Assembly: GCA_003864495.1 (NCBI GenBank)
Contig: ML133413.1
Span: 299,767-363,766 of the forward strand
DNA from: Nemopilema nomurai
Lineage: Eukaryota; Cnidaria; Scyphozoa; Rhizostomeae; Rhizostomatidae
Length of the DNA stretch: 64,000 nt
Reading direction: 5' to 3'
Below the pieces are notes generated by a model. That model searched no databases. It saw only the letters and a program-made list of their open reading frames with translations, and was not told the DNA's origin. Below, piece by piece: positions 13,640 through 24,246 of this stretch. The position numbers were made by a program, and so were the translations under genes. Numbering within the stretch: position 1 is the stretch's first letter; the number at the start of each line of letters is the position of its first letter.

Positions 13640-13835
13640 CATTACATATATACACTGATTCTTCAGAAAGGGCCTACGTCTTCACTGCCCCTGCAGCTCC
13701 GGTGCACATGGATTCGTTGATTCTGATATCTATTCAAGGCTTTTTGTGGTAATATTTGTTGTTCGAGATATATTCTAAGCTGCAAATGTAATCAACGGAC
13801 TTCCATTTCACTGTTTCCCGTTCTTTATGATCTTG
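13640..13835. repeat. Left half of a repeat unit shared with 22655-22836
   Basis: The words TTCTTCAGAAAGGGC, TTCACTGCCCCTGC, CTCCGGTGCACATGGATT, TGCAAATGTAATCAACGGA and CACTGTTTCCCGTT occur in the same order and orientation near 22660-22830. Here homology is interrupted after CACTGTTTCCCGTT and resumes at about 15376, with the receptor pseudogene in between. In the other copy the two halves are contiguous. Confidence 0.75.
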
Positions 13836-14370
13836 CATTGATATTGCATTACATTGAATTGGGATGCTGCTTCTTGGAACAATTATAGATGCAACAGGAA
13901 GGCGGAAGGAGTGAAAATACCATGTTGATAAATAAAATAACATGCAACCAAACGTATCTGGCTTTTTCAATCGCAAAACACTTGAATCTGATCGAGAAAA
14001 TGATTCTCCATAAATTTATTCTTCAAGAATTGAATGGCTGTTTTTTGAGCCGCATGGCGACCAAGCGATGAAGAGAGTATATCAAAGATATCATGATCAA
14101 TGTTGCCTTGAAAGTACATTCATTTAGCAATGCGCCAAACAAATATCACATATATCTTGCTTTACTAAGAGTGCACATGAATCTTTCTTTCTCTAAAAGC
14201 CTGTGCATCAAAGATAATTCAGAAACTTACCTACAGCTGCACTTTCAACGCAGAGATCAACAGATGCTTTCGTTTATTGGAAACAGAACTTTTCTGTTTG
14301 CCAGATTTGATAAATCTAGTAATAATTGAATGCAGGCAGGTGACCCTGACTCACTTAAGCTAACAGACAC

Positions 14371-15366
14371 ATGCTGGCTGTTCGAGTCCCAGGAAGGCTT
14401 CTGCAATATGGTCAACTGGAGAATTGGGAGGAAGGCCATTCAGTCAAAATCAACGGCACTTTGCCTCACTGCCTATCACTGGTTCCAAGCAGCGACCGCA
14501 ATGTGGCCACAACTATCTGCGGATGCTTGTCCTTTCTATTTGTCGTTCTCAATATCATTTCAAATACTCAAATACCTGTTTTTTGGACCTTCCCGATCAA
14601 GACAGCAACGGATATTTTCGATCAAGCTGATTCTCATTATGGCGATCACAGATTTGTGCTTGGGCATTTTTATACCTCCGATTTCGGCATCTTTTGGATC
14701 ACTGGAAAGAAAGGGAATGCATTTGCGGGCAACATACAAGTACTCATCACTTTCTGTTTAGAGTATGATTCCTTTGCGATGTTCATTTGCGTATCAATTG
14801 ATCGGTGACTTCACGCTACAAGGCCAATTCGTTACAATGCATTGATGAACACTCGCCTTATGATGGCATTGGTCATCACACCTGGCGTGCTTGCTATTTG
14901 CCTTGGTATGTGCTTGTCACATTCTCTTCATTCTATCTACACGTGGCATTTATCATGGTCAACATTTCGGGAATGCTCCTTGTTGCATTGATCAATGGAA
15001 AGACACTCAGTGCTATTAGGAGGCACCAGACAACCGTTGTCTTACAGCTTAACCAAAGCAATCGTGCCGAGGCTGTTTCCGATCGTGATCAAAGTACGAC
15101 GCTTTCTGCTGTCAAAACAATTTGGATTGTCATTGTGGGTTACTTCATTTGCTACTTTCCATACAACTCTTAGTCTATCTTGTGGACTTATTACACATTT
15201 CATCTCAAAACGAATCCAGGACAACTTGTTAGCACCGTGTATCACTGGGCCATTTTATCAATGTTTAGTGCCAGCTTCATTAGCTCTTTAATAATAATAA
15301 ATGGCAACTCAAGGTGTAAAAAAGAAAACTTGGCACTTTTTCGAAATAGCAGAGTAAACGACTGCT
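14371..15366 (+). pseudogene. Decayed rhodopsin-class receptor
   Basis: Pieces of all seven helices can be read in order, in changing frames. A glycosylation-like NGT precedes TM1 (near 14520). TM2 is KLILIMAITDLCLGIF near 14620, and TM3 ends in CVSIDR at 14808. There a TGA replaces the Tyr codon of DRY, and the same frame continues with LHATRPIRYNAL. TM5 follows in another frame near 14940, with loop three and then TM6 ending in FICYFPYN. A TAG (15171-15173) interrupts, and TM7 ends in IIIINGNSRCKK. At least three frameshifts and two stop codons make this a pseudogene beyond likely assembly error. The short TM4-TM5 loop, FPYN and the xGN motif place it in the same group as the other receptors. 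It lacks the 27-bp loop repeats. Confidence 0.75.
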
Positions 15367-15375
15367 AAATTTTAA

Positions 15376-15845
15376 AAATTTATAAAATGTTTAAAAAGAC
15401 GGCAAAGTATTAATATCTTTCTAGCACCCGAAGGTAGGTTTAAGGACACTGAGAAACTTTATGCATATTGTACAGTGGCCTGGTCCTTCCTCTTGATGTG
15501 ATGACATCTCGTGATTGCTTGTGCCTGGAATTACAGAGAGCTTTCGACTCTACCCATTCTATGTGCAAGTTTGGTCAAGCCAATGATTCGAGTCACGGAC
15601 CACGAGCCCCTAACCACTGAGCCATCCTCGCATCTCATGGAAGACAAAAGAAGCTCATGGAAATCATCCCAAGATAACGAGTTCAAGGCTGAATCCTTTT
15701 AATGAAGAATTTTTTATTCCAGCTGATTTTGAGTGTTCTAAATGTATTTAGAAAGCATCGGAAAAATTGAAACTCCAAGTCTTTGCTGTTAAATTCACAA
15801 ATCTTGTTGATGTCAAACGCAGAATATCTTTATGTACGAGACATA
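15376..15845 (-). repeat. Right half of the shared repeat unit, with a tRNA-derived SINE-like head
   Basis: It matches 22838-23300 from GTTTAAAAAGACGGCAAAG to the end. On the minus strand from 15634 it reads GATGCGAGGATGGCTCAGTGG. TGGCTCAGTGG fits the RNA polymerase III A box, and GACTCGAATCA about 30 bp further on is a weakened B box. This is the head structure of tRNA-derived SINEs. Element ends cannot be set because the flanks are duplicated too. Confidence 0.6.
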
Positions 15846-16404
15846 ATTCCCCCCTTCTCATAATGCAACAGAGAAATAAAAAGTCGTTGAAAATATTTTG
15901 AACATCTTAGAAGCATTTCGACCGTATCGAAGAAAGACATTATAATGTAATGAGTTCAAAAAAGCAACGAACATTGAGGATTTTCTTTGCTTGGCATTGT
16001 TTACAGGTCACAAGTCCCTTGCACAGCACAGCAAGGTGTTTGTCAGCAACCATTACCGGGGTGCCATGTTGGAACTCTATCTCTAAACATCGAGGTACCT
16101 AAATTGAGGAGTTTATACCCTAAATCTTAACCTTATGAAATAACTTTATGAAAATTGAAATTTTTGAATACGTTATTTCGTCTGTTTTTAGATGAAATGG
16201 ATTAAATTCTGTCATATTTAAAGCATACACAAATCAATGTAACTGTAGAGATCATTTTGCACGTCTTTAGAGCAAGAACGTGTCAGTCAATTTTCGCAAA
16301 AAAGACAAAGGCTATAACCTACGAAAACAGCATTTTTTGACAAAATATTCTACGAAAACGGCAATTTTTTACAAAAGTTTTTCGTCTCTTTTCTGATGAA
16401 ATGG
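15846..16404. other. Intergenic DNA; small direct repeat near 16319-16383
   Basis: No gene. CTACGAAAAC followed by GCATTTTTTGACAAAA, and a near-copy of it, form a two-unit direct repeat of about 34 bp just before the lone satellite monomer. Confidence 0.6.
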
Positions 16405-16560
16405 GTACAAGTTAACTAGATGTTAAAAACCAATGTATATTCAATCGGTAGCATACATGTTCAGTATTATGATTGTAGTAATTGATAGTCAATGAATGTA
16501 AATTATTCGCTTTCAAGTGAATCATTGTAAAGGCTCGTCAGTGCCTTTTTACAAGTGAAA
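16405..16560. repeat. Lone, diverged monomer of the 144-bp satellite
   Basis: One monomer length with the satellite words in order: ACTAGATGT, AAAACCAATGTATATTCAATCGGTAGCAT written in part as CCAATGTATATTCAATCGG, then GATTGTAGTAAT, GTCAATGAATGTAAAT, GAATCATTGTAAAGGC and GTGCCTTTTTACAAGTG. It resembles the divergent edge monomers at 7640-8240, not the homogeneous core. It sits at the left end of duplicated segment B, as the array edge sits at the left end of segment A. Confidence 0.85.
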
Positions 16561-17526
16561 AATGTGACAAAGTTGGTCGTAAACTAACAAGTGCTAACGT
16601 AGAGATCATTTCTATGAGCTTGTAGCAAAAAGGTGGCTGTGAAAACTCTCTCAAAGAAACCAAGGCTATAACTATAACTCTATAATTTTCAACAATAAAT
16701 TTTCGCTGATGACCCATTTTATCTGAAAACTAATTAAACAATTTATCAAGATTTACCATCTTTGTAAGTTTAATGCCTTGGTTCTTTTGTGCAAAATCGG
16801 GCTACCACGGTTTTGCTCTATACTCATGAAAAGTGCTCTCTGAATTTGGCGGTTGTCGCCTAACCGCATACGTTCCAGCTGTAACGCATCCTTTCGCGAA
16901 ATGATAATTGCGCGGCAATGAGCGGGAATACTTGCTCAAGTGACCTGGTTGGAATAGGTGGGATTTCGTATTTACCCTTTCCATGTGATAAGTTCGCCTT
17001 TCATGTGATCAGCCATCCCCCGCGAGCGCGACTATAACATCAAGTTTGCAGTTTGCTTGACAGCCAATCAGATTGGCGAAACTATCAAAATAACTCGGCG
17101 ATTTTACAATTTGGGTATACGCCCTCCTTTTACCATCAATCAATGCCCCTAAATACATAACGGCCTGTGTTGGTAGTTCTAACCTACCAAAAGATTTACT
17201 TTACTTTTTATGATCGACGTACGGTTCCAACAAGGAACTTCTGCTCACGCTATTGAAGCAAAGACCCTGAAATCACTGATAAGAACAAATATTTTAATAT
17301 GCGATTCAATCAAAATGTGCCAGTGATTGCTCTGTGCTTTATAAAGGTTTAAAAAGCGGAACAAAATCTGATGACAGGTGCAAAGCTGCATTGCATCTAA
17401 TAAATTTGGCAAACTAAATAGGAAATCGACCCGAGTCATCAATTGATTTATTAGATGATAAATCGCATCATTTGAAGAGAAGGTAAAACCCAAACCAAAC
17501 ACTCGAGAGTAAAAACAACGCGACTA
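16561..17526. other. 5' flank of receptor B, with about 500 bp absent from copy A
   Basis: 16561-16625 and 17224-17526 align with segment A. The stretch of roughly 16650-17220 has no counterpart there. No gene or terminal repeat was seen in the extra stretch. Confidence 0.5.
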
Positions 17527-19139
17527 ATGCAGGTTAAAAGCGATCTGGAGTTCGCAAACGCATCTCAAAGACGTGCTTTATCCCAATTAAGTGGCAGTAA
17601 AACATCGATTCGGAAACTGAGTTTGAAATCTCGAGACGCAGCAGTACAGACAAGTTTCTGTGATTTGCAACAGAATGCAGAGATCATACGGCGGAATATT
17701 TTTTTCTGTACCAGCATTTTGCTGCTTTCACCTCTGAGCGTAGCAGCAAACTCATTGCTGATCTATGGTTTATGCAAATCAAGGCAGCTCCAAAACGCCT
17801 CTAACAAGCTGATGGTACTAATGTGCATATCCGACTTGTGCCAGGGCATGTTCGTGTTACCAGCATTGGCCATAAGTCGTGTACCAGGAGCATCAGTGGA
17901 CCAACATGTGATAAATGCATTCACCTTATTGAGCTACATCTTCATCTACACTTCGATCCAAATAATAATCTGCATAGCAGTAGATCGTTATATTCACGTT
18001 ACCAGGTCGAATCTGTTCCAATGGGACATAAAAAATCATCGTCTGGCAATCTTTGTTGTGTTCTGTCTTGTAAATGCATCTGGAATAGCAGTACTGTGGC
18101 ATGATTCCCATATTTTGGCTGTTCCTGGCTATTTCTGTTTGTAATTCCCTGGTTTTTTCTGTCTTGTCTATTTTTATATGTTGTTATGTATAGACGACTT
18201 AAACAGCACCAGACTGGTACCCAAATGCTACCCAACAACAGCAAGACAAATGGATCGGAGCGGAACAGCAATAAAAACGATCCGGATAGCAACAGCAATA
18301 AAAACGATCCGGAACACAACAGCAATAAAAACGATCCGGAGAACAACTGCAATAAGAACGATCCGGAGGAAAACAGCAATAGAAACAATCCGGAGGACAA
18401 CAGCCATAAAGCCAACCAGGAGGACAACAGCGAGAAAAAGAATCCGGATAGCAACAGCAATAAGAACGATCCGGAGGACAACAGCAATAAAAACAATCCG
18501 GAGCACAACAGCCATAAAGCCAACCAGGAGGACAACAGCGAGAAAAACGATCCGGATAGTAACAGCAATAAAAACAACCCGGAGGACAACAGCAATAAAA
18601 ACGATCCGGATAGCAACAGCAATAAAAACGATCCGGATAGCAACAGCAATAAAAACGATCCGGAGAACAACTGCAATAAGAACGATCCGGAGGAAAACAG
18701 CAATAGAAACAATCCGGAGGACAACAGCCATAAAACTAACCTGGAGGACAACAGCGAGAAAAGCGACCCGGATAGCAACAGCAATAAAAACAACCCGGAG
18801 GACAACAGCGAGAAAAGCGACCCGGCGCGCAAGTGCAAGAGATTGCGTGACGTTAATGCATTCAGAGTGAAACTTTCTGCTTTCAAAACCATCCGCTTGG
18901 TGCTAGCATCTATGTTCATCTGCTACATCCCTTACAATGTCATTTACACTGTTCGAAAATTCTACGTGTTGCAACTCAATCGTCAGCCAAGCGAGATACT
19001 AAATCTGCTGGCAGCACTGAGCGCCTTCTTGGTATTTTGCTCAACGGTCATCGATTCTATTATTATAATCTACGGCAACGCGAGATGCCGGAGAGCTGTT
19101 TCATTGCTCTTTCGGAAAACAGCAGTTGCAAATGGCTGA
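17527..19139 (+). pseudogene. Rhodopsin-class receptor, copy B, two frameshifts
   Basis: A close duplicate of receptor A. From ATG 17527 a frame runs through an N-terminal extension of about 59 residues and TM1-TM4. It breaks near 18100, where CTGTGGCATG replaces CTATACATG of copy A, a one-base insertion. A second one-base insertion (TTTTT for TTTT) near 18175 precedes the frame that carries loop three, TM6 and TM7 to the stop at 19137-19139. DRY, CYIPYN and IIIIYGN are all kept. Loop three holds 21 nine-residue repeats instead of 6. A T7 run here, against T5 in copy A, keeps the extension in frame with TM1, whereas in A only the internal ATG is in frame. Either a young pseudogene or an intact gene with assembly indels. 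Confidence 0.7.
18264..18830 (+). repeat. Coding 27-bp minisatellite, 21 units, loop three of receptor B
   Basis: Exactly 21 units of 27 bp. Units 1-5 match those of copy A in order, and the last unit (NSEKSDPAR) matches the last of A. New unit types NSHKANQED and NSEKKNPDS appear. The five-unit block starting NSNKNDPEN, NCNKNDPEE, NSNRNNPED occurs at units 3-7 and again at 15-19, so part of the growth was by block duplication of about 12 units. Three forward frames and two reverse frames are open across it as a by-product. Confidence 0.95.
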
Positions 19140-19144
19140 AAGGG

Positions 19145-19150
19145 AATAAA
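19145..19150 (+). terminator. Candidate polyadenylation signal AATAAA of receptor B
   Basis: It is a few bases after the stop codon, in the same position as at 9962 in copy A. Confidence 0.3.
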
Positions 19151-21276
19151 GCTACCGATGTTTATTAGAGCAAATCAGTGTATTGGAAAGGAGGGTCATA
19201 CCCAGTCAAAGTCGAGCTATAGTCCAAGTAGGTTTACTGAATAAGTCTTTCAACTCCTCGCTCAACACCAAATGCTTGACAATGGATTGCAACGCCACTT
19301 AGTAATAAGGGACTATCTAGGGGATGTCCTTCTTGTGAAGGCATACATAAACAGGATGGTTTGTATTTACCGAATGCTGGGCTTCCTTTTGGAATGAGAC
19401 TCAGATTCATTCTAGCCATTCTCAAGATTTACCAACGATGTTAGAGAAATGCACTTCAGCAAAATGAAGAGAAAATGTCAATAATAATCAGAGGAACAAG
19501 GATAGAAGTCTAGCACTGTGCTAGAAACACATCACAAGGAATGCAAACAAACCAGAAGACTTAATCTAATCATAAAATATGTATCCTTGAAACTCATAAT
19601 TGTTGATGAAATATACATTTCCATTGAATAGTTAAAAAGTTATTGTAAGTAGCAAGAGTTTCATTGATCATTAGATTTTTCAGCATAATTTGTTCTTTCA
19701 TTCCAACTGGTAAAGTAAAAGGAGGAGTGCCATTGAAGCATCCTCCTGTCCAGCTATTCCTGAAGATAGAAAAAATGCTGAAAATCTTCTGCTGATTATA
19801 TTAAGTTAAAGCATAACTTAGATAGTATATCAAAAGGAGAAGTTTTTATTGTATTGTGGAGATTTCATGATGTGCTAATGTCATATGCATGATCTTACTT
19901 GTGCAAAAACTGCATGTGTCAAACAGGAAATAAACATGACAGCAATAGTGGAAAGTGGTCACTGTCCTTTTTAACTCCAAGCCATTAAATCCCTTAATAT
20001 CAGAAAACATTTGCACTCAGTTAAACAAGTTAAAGTATATTTAGGCAGGGAATCTTATGGAATAAGCAGCAGAAGAGATAAAGCAGTTGGTGATTGTCAT
20101 CATAATTGGTTATTATCATCATCATTATGATCAGTTAATTGTTATTACAATACATATATACACCATTTGATGGTTTATTTTCTATTACGCTTAACAAAAA
20201 ATTTAATCACTTTAAGTATTGCACAAAATAAAGAGCCAATTTGATGGGGAAGCATTTGCTATATTCACTTTTAGCATCTTACTCAATTTCCCATCAATTG
20301 TTCAATAATTAGAGCAGATTGTATTTTGTTGCTCTTGAATTTCAAAGCTTTCACCATCCTTGAAAATAAAACAGTTTATGCTACCATGATGGAAATGCCC
20401 CATTTCTATTAGAAGCTGAAGCTTTACTTTAGCAGTGAACTCTTGACTGAACTTTAGAGAATATTTGAGACAGAAATCAACTGACTGGACATCTCACCCT
20501 GACACAATATTTCAATACTCATTCTTAAAAATTGAAAATGTTTATTCCAAAAATATCCAGTCTTGTTAACAGTAGCCAGTGCGTAGCAAACCGGCCATTT
20601 TATCAAATTTACTACTCGAAATTTCAACATGTCCGACATTAGACATCTTTGCTTTTGCATTCCTTTACTTCCCGATTACATCCCATCTCTTAATTAGTTA
20701 CAAAATATGTTTCATCTACTGTTTTAAGATATAAAATCAACCAGAGAAATTTGTTTTTTTACATCCACGCAAAAACAAATATGTTTTGTCTAAAATCAAA
20801 GTAAGCGGCTTTATCAATGAGTTTACATAAATTTCTTTAAAAGAAAATAATTTGGTTCTTCTTAAATTTTTTTCCTAGAAGGAATGTGCCTGGGTTGTAC
20901 CACGAAAATGTAACAGTGGCAATTTTCACAGCACTGTCAAAAATCCCCCGCACGGAACGGTACGCAAGAGTAAAAATGACTACACACTGCACAAGGCCTA
21001 AAGTATGGAGTTGGAAATGGAAATTTCAGTCTCAGGGATTCGATAAAATTAGGAAAGCGCAGTAAATATAATAATATAATGCATAATTGATTACTAAATT
21101 TACGTCACCTGATTTAGAAGTTTGTGGCCTGGAAGTATTCAATCGATCTCGGTAATGTTTGGTAACAACTAAAAACTCTGGATTTAACTACACATAGTAC
21201 TTCCCGCCAATTACAAACACACAATCAAATATACAAACGAGGTTACATTGTTTACTTACGTGTCTAGTGGCGAGTA
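19151..21276. other. 3' flank of receptor B, duplicated with 9968-11938
   Basis: No gene. It is collinear with the 3' flank of A and ends after AGTGGCGAGTAAC at about 21276. Relative to A it carries an extra stretch of about 155 bp at roughly 20495-20665, without an evident terminal repeat. Confidence 0.8.
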
Positions 21277-22654
21277 ACATCCGAGTGTTGAGCCAAAAAG
21301 GAACTAGGACATGTTGTTTTATTAGTATAATTAAGTAATAATAATATTAGTATAATTATTTTGCTACACAGAAAAACTTGAAAAAGTGGAACTTGCACCA
21401 GACTTCTGACTGCTCTTTCTGTTTTCTGCCAGAATCCCTCCTTCGCGTTGATGCTGGCTGCAAAACATACCTGGAACAAGCCGATACACCTGGCGTCATA
21501 ACTCTATCATAAACTTTCTAGCTGCGTCTCTTAAAGCTGTTAATGAATCTACCATCTACGCTGATATACCTGGCTATCTTTCACCATCAATAATAACTGG
21601 AGAAAACCTTCGCCCAGATCTTCTCTTGAAGACTAACAACAATTGCTATACATCTTAGAGCTTACTGTTGGTTTTGAATCAAATCTTGACTCAAATGCAA
21701 CAAGAAAACACAGCAAGTATGCTTCTCTCCTATCTGTTTTACAGCAGAAGTTCAAATGTGTCTCTTTTGTGAATCTTTCTATGAGCTCTCTTGGCATCTT
21801 CAGCAATTCCTGCAATTACATTTCTTACCTTCAATTACAATGGTATCTCATTTCTAAACTTTCCAACATCGCCATCCGTATTACGTACTACATATTTTCT
21901 TGCAAAAGTAAGCCATGGACAAACGGAATTACATCCTTTCTAACTTTGGTTGTTTTTTTCAGTTTTTCCTTTTATCTTACGATTGTTATAGTTTTCTTCT
22001 TGTAAAACCAAGCTAGCCAATTGCAAATTACCTTTGTAATAGTGAAATTTGTAATTGTAGTTTTAATTGAATTGAAAAGTTTCCATTATTATATTATAGT
22101 TCTCAATGTAGTTCACTTAAACGGATATCTGTTTCATGCTGCGCCTGCCTGTGTTTAAACGAATTACGTCCAATAGCAGTTATAATGTCATAAAATGGTG
22201 TCATAATCAGCTGCATTAACAAACGAGGAATGAGTGTTTAGCATACGCCGCCGATTTTGCATCTTCACTGTACGTATTATGATTGTGATCATGAGAGTCA
22301 AAGGAATCCCTTATCAGTGTGATTGCGGATGGGAAACAACTTGCTTTCAATGTCTAATAGATGCAAAGCACTTCGATTTCAGGCTCATAGTTTTACCAAA
22401 CAGTATAGAACTGGGGCGTTGGGTCTCCTAAAGGAAGGCCGGGGGAAAATAGTCATAAAGGGGTCAATTCTTTGCAGAAAAACATTTTTGCTTTATGTTG
22501 CAAGCAGGCATTTGAGTTATAGAGCATAAATAGTAAAATTTATAAAAACAAATCAAATTATGTGATATTTGTAGAAGTGACTTGAATAATGATCTTTCAT
22601 TTTTTCAGTTGATAAAGATATGAATGTTATTATACGGCATTTAAACGTCTCCCA
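21277..22654. other. Intergenic DNA with a weak minus-strand coding trace
   Basis: On the minus strand, 21633-21815 reads a 60-codon frame beginning MQELLKMPRELIERF. Further short frames follow down to 21264. They look like remains of a dispersed coding element but match no family I can name. The rest shows nothing. Confidence 0.3.
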
Positions 22655-23300
22655 AATCAATTCTTCAGAAAGGGCAGTTGCCTACGTTTTCACTGCCCCT
22701 GCGGCTCCGGTGCACATGGATTTGTTGATCCTGATATCTGTCTGGGCCTTTTTCACACACAAATTTATGTCCTACAAGTTCTACGCTTGCAAATGTAATC
22801 AACGGATTTCTAGTTCACTGTTTCCCGTTTTTAAAATTGGAAAATGTTTAAAAAGACGGCAAAGTATTTCATATTCTTCTAGCACCGAAGGTAGATTTAA
22901 GGACACTGAGAAACTTTACGCTTATCGAGCAGTGTCTTACGCTGGTCCTTCCTCTCGATTTGACCAAACCTGGTGGCTCCTTGTGCCTGAAATTACAGAA
23001 GTCTCCCGATTCGACTCTCCCCATTCTGTGTGGAAATTTGGTCATGCCAAGGATTCGAGCCACGGACCACGAGCCCCTAACCACTGAGCCATCCTCGCAC
23101 CTCATGGAAGACAAATAAGCTCATAGAAATCATTCCAAGATAACGAGATCAAGGGTGAATCCCTTAAATGAAGAATTTTTTATTCCAGCTGATTTTGAGT
23201 GTTCTAAATGTATTTAGAAATCATTGGAAAAGTTAAAACTCCAAGTCTTCGCTGTTGGATTCACAAATCCTTATTGATGTCAAACCCAGAATTTATCTGC
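22655..23300 (-). repeat. Second copy of the repeat unit, uninterrupted, with SINE-like head
   Basis: It matches 13640-13835 and then 15376-15845 with no gap, so it lacks the receptor pseudogene found in the first copy. On the minus strand from 23101 it reads GTGCGAGGATGGCTCAGTGG, with A box TGGCTCAGTGG. The B box GGCTCGAATCC lies about 30 bp on, a better match to GGTTCGANTCC than in the first copy. I read it as a tRNA-derived SINE head within a larger repeat. Confidence 0.65.
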
Positions 23301-23560
23301 GGTAATGGTAATGTATTTTCTGATTAGAATGTCCTTCTCTTGTAATGTCCTTCTTATGACAATGTCCTTCTTATGAAAGTGTCTCTTACATTATCATGTC
23401 CTTCTAGTGGAAATGTTCTTCTTGTGATAATGTCCTTTCTCTCATTAACATGTCCTTCTCTCATCTCTCATCTTCTTCTCTCATCTCTCATTAACATGTC
23501 CTTCTCTTGGTAATGTCCTTCTCTTTCAGATGTCCGTCTCATAGTAATGTTCTGATTCAA
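23301..23560. repeat. Degenerate short tandem repeat of AATGTCCTTCTC type
   Basis: ATGTCCTTCT recurs about ten times with spacing of roughly 15-25 bp, mixed with CTCATCTCTCAT words near 23460. Only a simple-sequence origin is evident. Confidence 0.7.
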
Positions 23561-23990
23561 ATCACTGTTTATCCAATCGGTATTGCGTAGCGGCTATGTT
23601 TTTATATCATATATTATTATATTATTATATGAAATATATCAGGCTTAAACCTTATCGCTTTTGGACTTTCTAATAAATTCAATTGAATGCATCCATCAAT
23701 TTGAAATGTTTAAGTTTTGCTGCCAATAGCGAATTTCATTGAAGACGCAACAGGGTAAACAAATTCTCTTGCAGATGCATTGTTTGGATATGTATGAAAG
23801 AACTGTTTGGTTTTTTTCAAATAATTTACCGAACGGTTTCCTCACAATATAAGCCTTTTTACTTTTATGAATACCAAGCCACCAGTGAGTGTAGCAGGTG
23901 TCAGGACAGGTGCTTCTATTTTTGATGTGCTTTTTGATGCATAAAATGAGAGTTACAAAAATATAGCATAGTCATAGTATAAAACTCTGT

Positions 23991-24238
23991 CACTGGCGTG
24001 CCGAAGGACTTTTGAGTAGGGGGGGCAGGGATGTATAACATGAGAAATTTACCGCCAGGGTTGATTAAAGATAGTTAATCATAGCTCACAGGTTTTACAC
24101 TCTAGTACCGTAGTGGTTCCTTTGTGTCTAAGCTGGATATAACAAGAGTACAAAACTAATTCTTCCATGAAATACGACACGTTGTTATGGTCGTTACCCC
24201 CCCCCCCCCCCCACACCCCCTTCTTCGGCACACCCCTG
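23991..24238. mobile_element. hAT-type MITE, 248 bp, with 8-bp target-site duplication
   Basis: The left end is CACTGGCGTGCCGAAGGA. The right end read inward on the other strand is CAGGGGTGTGCCGAAGAA. These are imperfect inverted repeats of about 18 bp with the CA-GGGGCGT start typical of hAT elements. Flanks are AACTCTGT (23983-23990) and ACCTCTGT (24239-24246), an 8-bp duplication with one mismatch, and 8 bp is the hAT value. There is no coding capacity. It contains a C-run of about 18 near 24196. Confidence 0.8.
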
Positions 24239-24246
24239 ACCTCTGT

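Noticed and set aside
18178..18919. Long alternative frames (230 aa plus, 306 aa and 167 aa minus) over the loop-three repeat
   Set aside because: A 27-bp repeat without stops leaves several frames open; only the receptor frame joins TM helices on both sides.
22620..23087. A 155-codon plus-strand protein with a hydrophobic stretch
   Set aside because: It runs through the SINE-like repeat on its antisense side and its frame is not kept in the other copy.
23041..23101. A functional tRNA gene
   Set aside because: A and B boxes are present, but the acceptor stem and the rest of the cloverleaf do not pair, and the sequence continues into a repeat body.
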